A stretch of 64,000 bases of DNA, from assembly GCA_028583605.1 (NCBI GenBank), contig CM053333.1, positions 26,143,302 through 26,207,301 of the forward strand, written 5' to 3'. Shown here piece after piece: positions 60,460 through 64,000 of the stretch. A program made the position numbers and the translations under genes. Every line of letters starts with the position of its first letter. Positions within the stretch are counted from its first letter, which is position 1. The notes beneath the pieces were generated by a model that had not been told where the DNA came from, made no database searches, and saw only the letters and a program-made list of their open reading frames with translations. The DNA is from Dastarcus helophoroides (Eukaryota > Arthropoda > Insecta > Coleoptera > Bothrideridae).

Positions 60460-61195
60460 AATTTTGAATTTAAATACTCCGCAGGGAAATTTCATGGAAA
60501 AACAACTGCAGTACTGATGAACCACCAAATACTCAACCTTTTAACATAATATTATTTTACCTATAGTCTTTCAAGGGTAAGAGCACATTTGTGAATTTTA
60601 GAGGATTTTTCGCGGCCAAAGAACTGAAATACTGATGAACTACTAAATGTCCAACGTTTTAGCTCAAAATTATTTTGATTAGGATCCTCCACGAGAAGAT
60701 TTAAGAATTTTAGACAAGATTTCGTGGAAAAACAAATGCAATACCAATGAACCACCGAATAGCCAACTTTTTAACATAATATTATTTTGCCTATGGTCCT
60801 CCAAGAATACGTTTATGAATGTTAGACGATTTTTCGTGGTCAAATAATTGACATACTGATGAACTAATGAATGCCCAGCGTTTTAGCTCAAAATAATTTT
60901 GATCAGAATCCTGCATGAAAATATTTGTGAATAATTTTAGAGATGTCATGGAAAAACAACGGCCAGATGAACCACCAAATACCGTTTTAAACATAAAATT
61001 CTCCAATAAAAGAATGCTTCGTGGGTGGCAAAATATTTGAAATACTGACGAACTACCTTATATCGAACGTGAGGATCCTCCATGTTGTGAATTTCAGAGA
61101 AGATTTGATGGGAAAACAACTTCAATACTGATGAACCACCAAATACCCAACTTTTTAATATAATATTATTTTTTCTATGATCCTCCAAGTAGGTG
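60460..61195. repeat. Tandem array of about 115-bp half-units in two types
   Basis: The landmark ACTGATGAACCACCAAATA (type A) or ACTGATGAACTACTAAATG (type B) occurs near 60513, 60631, 60743, 60855, 60965, 61044 and 61127. Types alternate strictly A-B-A-B-A-B-A. Type A carries TTTTTAACATAATATTATTTT and type B CGTTTTAGCTCAAAATTATTTTGAT, so the full unit is about 225-240 bp early in the array and shorter near its end. Minus-strand frames across it are by-products of the repetition. Confidence 0.85.
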
Positions 61196-64000
61196 GTAGA
61201 CTGGAACTTTCAGTCGTCTGAGGTAGTACCACCCCACGTATCACTAGGAGGCGGTGAAATGATGCTTACGTCTCTGACACGTGAGTCGGTTTCTGCTATT
61301 CTTTTTTCCTCATCCTGTCCTTTTCCTTATTTACTTTTTTCATCTATTCTGCTTTTTTCTTCTAATTATTAAAATATGATGAATTCTCTTCGTGCAAAAA
61401 ATTCCGGACATAAACTACCCTCCCGTTCGGATGTACAGGTGAAGGGTGTACGAGGGAATCCAAAATGGGCGGAAAATTTTAATGGACCACGGGCCAAGTT
61501 TCTTTCAAACAATTCATTCAAAATTCAATTCTGTAACATTCGGGGTCTAAACTCAAATCTAAACTCGATTCATCAACACCTTCAAAAGGAAAGACCCCAT
61601 GTGCTGTCTCTGACAGAAAACCCCATCCCCATCCATCAATACAGTCCATTTGCTTTGCCCTAACTACGACTTGCACACAAAATTTCGACACAAGAGAGGA
61701 ATTTGTGCGTTTACGCGAAGAGACCTGTCCTGTCAACCAGAAGAAACACTGGAATCTGCTGATCTTGATGTGATTTGGCTGAAAATCTGCTCCAAAAACG
61801 AAGTAATATTTATTTGTTCACTTTATTTATCTCCAAACGATCCCTCCTACAGACAGCTCTTCTCTTATTCCTCCGTAACCTTTGATCACCTACAGACGAA
61901 TTATCTAAAAGCTGAGGTTGTCTTTCTCTGTGACTTCAACGTACACAACATCCCCTGGTTAAGGTTTTCTTCCCGAACTAACGACGCGGGAAGGGTGGCA
62001 GAGGCTTTCGCCATCACTCGTAGACTATCGCAATTAGTTGAGGAACCCACAAGAGTTCCTGATGTAGGTACCCATCAACCTAATCTACTCGACCTTTTCC
62101 TTACAAATTTATCAAATTCATATAAAATCTGTGACATCATCGCTTGGAAATTCAGATAACAAGCTTGTAGCAGCCTCTAGCTCCCTTCATATACCACCTC
62201 CTTCCCAGACGCAGTCCCGTAGCGTTTGGCACTTTAACTCTGCAAACTGGGAAGAATTAAGAGACTTCTTTGCATCTTTCCCATGCCAGGAAGTCTGCTT
62301 TAACTCAGACAACCCTTCCTTAGTCGCCAAATCCATCACGGAAACTATCCTGATTGGTATGGAATGCTCAATTCCCCACTCCCAAAAGAAGTCTGCCTCC
62401 AGTAAATCTTGGTTCAGTAAAAAATGTGCTCGGGCTGTCTCCTGCAAAAATCGCGCATATCGTCATTGGCGAAATAATCCCTCAGTCGAGACTCGGACCA
62501 TATTTGTAGATGCATGAAATTCTTGTAAACAGGTTATTGACGAGGCAAAAGGTGATTTCGATCGTAAAATGCGCCAGAGGCTTATCAACTGTCCGAACGG
62601 TTCCAGGTCCTTTTGGGGATTTGCAAAGTAGATTGGAAAGAATTTTACACTTTCAAATTTTCCACCTTTACTCGATGAAAATAGCAATATTGCTACTACC
62701 TCCAAAGAAAAGCGTGACTTGTTAGCCTTAAGGTTTGCTGAAAATTCCAATCTTGATTCTCGAAACGCATAACCTCCTATTCTCTCTAAGGTTAGCACTT
62801 CGATGCCTGAAGTTGTTTTCAGACAACGCACAATCAGGAAGATTCTCTTTGAACTGGCGACACCTCGAAAGCTTTTGGACTTGATGGTATTCCCGCTATT
62901 GTTCTTAAGAAGTGCGTCCCAGAGTTGACTCCTGTCCTGAGCAAATTGTTCACACTCTCTCACAACAAAGGTGTATTCCCTAACATCTAGAAATCTGCTA
63001 GAGTGCAGCCTGTCCCTAAAAAGGGAAGAAGGAATCTGGCTAACAACTATCGCCCTATATCTTTGTTACCCGTTATAACTAAAGTGATGGAAAAGGTTAT
63101 CAACATCGAGATTCTCAAATATCTGGAGGAAAATAGAATCATCTCCGACAAGCAATACGCTTTTAAACTACAACGTTCCGCTGGCGATCTACTGGCATGT
63201 GTTACTCATATCTGTAACTCAACTATGGAAAAACATGGTGAAGCTAGGATTGTGGCATTGGATATCTCAAAGGTTTTCGACAGAGTCTGGCACCAATCTC
63301 TTCTCGCCAAATTAACATTTTATGGTCTTCCTCCTGGACTTTGTCATTTGATATCCAATTTTCTGGCTGACAGATCTCTTCAGGTCGTCGTCGATGGCAT
63401 CTTATCCATGCCATTTGCGATTAACGCAGGGGTGCCTCAGGGGTCTGTTCTGTCTCCTACTCTATTTCTGTTACACATAAACGATCTCTTAGCTTCAACT
63501 TCCAATCCTATATACAGCTACGCAGGTGATAGTAATCTTGTGTCATCTTTTTTCTCCGACAAACCATTATCTATCGCTGCTTCAGATCGACTAAGGGAAC
63601 AGCAGATACAGACGATTAATCGGGATCTCGGAATTATTCTGGAATGGGGTAAGAACAATTTGGTCGACTTCAACATACTAATGGACGGTAAAATCCTTCC
63701 GATGGGATCTAATCTATCTGTCCTAGAAGTGAATGCGAGCACTAGCTTCTCTTGGGACGATTATGTGCGCGCCATTGCCAAATCCGCCTCTCAGAAGTTA
63801 GGCTTTCTTTTTAGAGCTAGAAAGTACTTTACATCTCATCAGCTATTAACACTATACAACGCTCAAGTTAGGCCAACCTAGAATACTGTTCTCATGTTTG
63901 GAGTTCAGCCCCAAAACACACTTTAACTCTTTTGGATTCAATTTAAAAAAGAGCGATTCGCCTAATTGATGACGAGAGTCTAACTGATCTAAACACTAGA
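61196..64000 (+). mobile_element. Jockey-type LINE (copy 2), running off the right edge
   Basis: The likely 5' end is near 61196, where the sequence changes to a G/C-richer leader (GGTGGTAGACTGGAACTTTCAGTCG), abutting the tandem array. A leader of about 180 bp precedes the first ATG. The element continues to the end of the window. Its last bases (CGATTCGCCTAATTGATGACGAGAG) match copy 1 at about 1732-1755, so some hundreds of bases of 3' end are expected beyond the window. No ORF1 is seen in front of the endonuclease. Confidence 0.8.
61376..64000 (+). pseudogene. Endonuclease-reverse transcriptase of LINE copy 2 (broken)
   Basis: Frame 1 (61376-61663) has the endonuclease start, IQFCNIRGLNSNLNSI, with LSLTENPI where the catalytic Glu lies. 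A frameshift leads to 61650-62159 with ICAFTRRD, VIWLKICS and LCDFNVHNIPWL (catalytic Asp-Asn). A second shift leads to 62131-62517, where the terminal SDH motif reads GNSDN, losing the catalytic His. The linker (62518-62995) has several stops. Reverse transcriptase runs from about 62860 (FGLDGIPA) through QPVPKKG, NNYRPISLLP, ALDISKVFDRVW and GVPQGSVLSPTLF (about 63430). The catalytic box reads YAGD (about 63520) instead of F/Y-A-D-D. A further shift near 63880 interrupts the thumb. With both catalytic centres damaged this copy cannot move. Confidence 0.85.

Noticed and set aside
60561..61188. Three related minus-strand frames considered as repeated protein domains
   Set aside because: They are generated by the 115-bp A/B tandem array and do not keep one continuous frame.

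Overview
This window looks like gene-poor, repeat-saturated nuclear DNA from an animal, most likely an arthropod and probably an insect. The basis is very high A+T, no operon-like gene packing, and the company of Jockey-type LINEs, a Ty3/Gypsy element, hAT-type elements and a Penelope relic. I cannot name the species. I see no intact multi-exon host gene. The only credible piece of host coding sequence is one signal-peptide exon on the minus strand (36773-36838) with a consensus splice donor.

About 30 kb, nearly half the window, is a degenerate A/T-tract sequence built from short words such as GTCGAAATTTT, TTTTGAAAA and AAATTTCGAC. Domains of one strand polarity alternate with domains of the other: A-type at about 6.85-13.85, 24.5-24.9, 25.2-26.3, 27.3-30.06 and 30.5-35.3 kb; T-type at about 14.4-16.0, 20.9-24.5, 48.9-52.3 and 56.2-57.05 kb. 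Recognisable tandem arrays have been amplified inside it: about 420 bp at 7.3-9.7 kb, a 127/135 bp dimer at 21.3-22.85 kb, a 0.72 kb duplication at 24.2-25.6 kb and a loose 340-400 bp unit at 32.7-35.0 kb. Separate from it are a clean 149 bp satellite of 14 units (16341-18397) and an array of about 115 bp half-units (60460-61195).

Transposons fill much of the rest. Two copies of one Jockey-type LINE sit at the window edges: a 3' fragment at 1060-1839, followed by a tandemly repeated 3' terminus to 2530, and a longer broken copy from about 61196 that runs off the right end. A second LINE lies on the minus strand (52640-56160) and carries, nested inside its endonuclease region, the 3' end of a third LINE on the plus strand (55453-55888). 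Four DNA transposons have definable ends. Three have 8-bp target duplications of hAT type: 38319-38984, 39017-44687 and 58152-59194. One has a 24-bp terminal inverted repeat (TIR), a 3-bp duplication and a decayed transposase gene (45668-48857). The 39017-44687 hAT-like unit encloses a decayed Ty3/Gypsy element with gag, pol and a 3' LTR but no 5' LTR.

All the transposon genes carry stops, frameshifts or lost catalytic residues, so no functional pathway is encoded here. The window reads as a record of nested insertion, satellite amplification and decay beside, or inside a long intron of, a secreted-protein gene transcribed leftward from about 36.95 kb.
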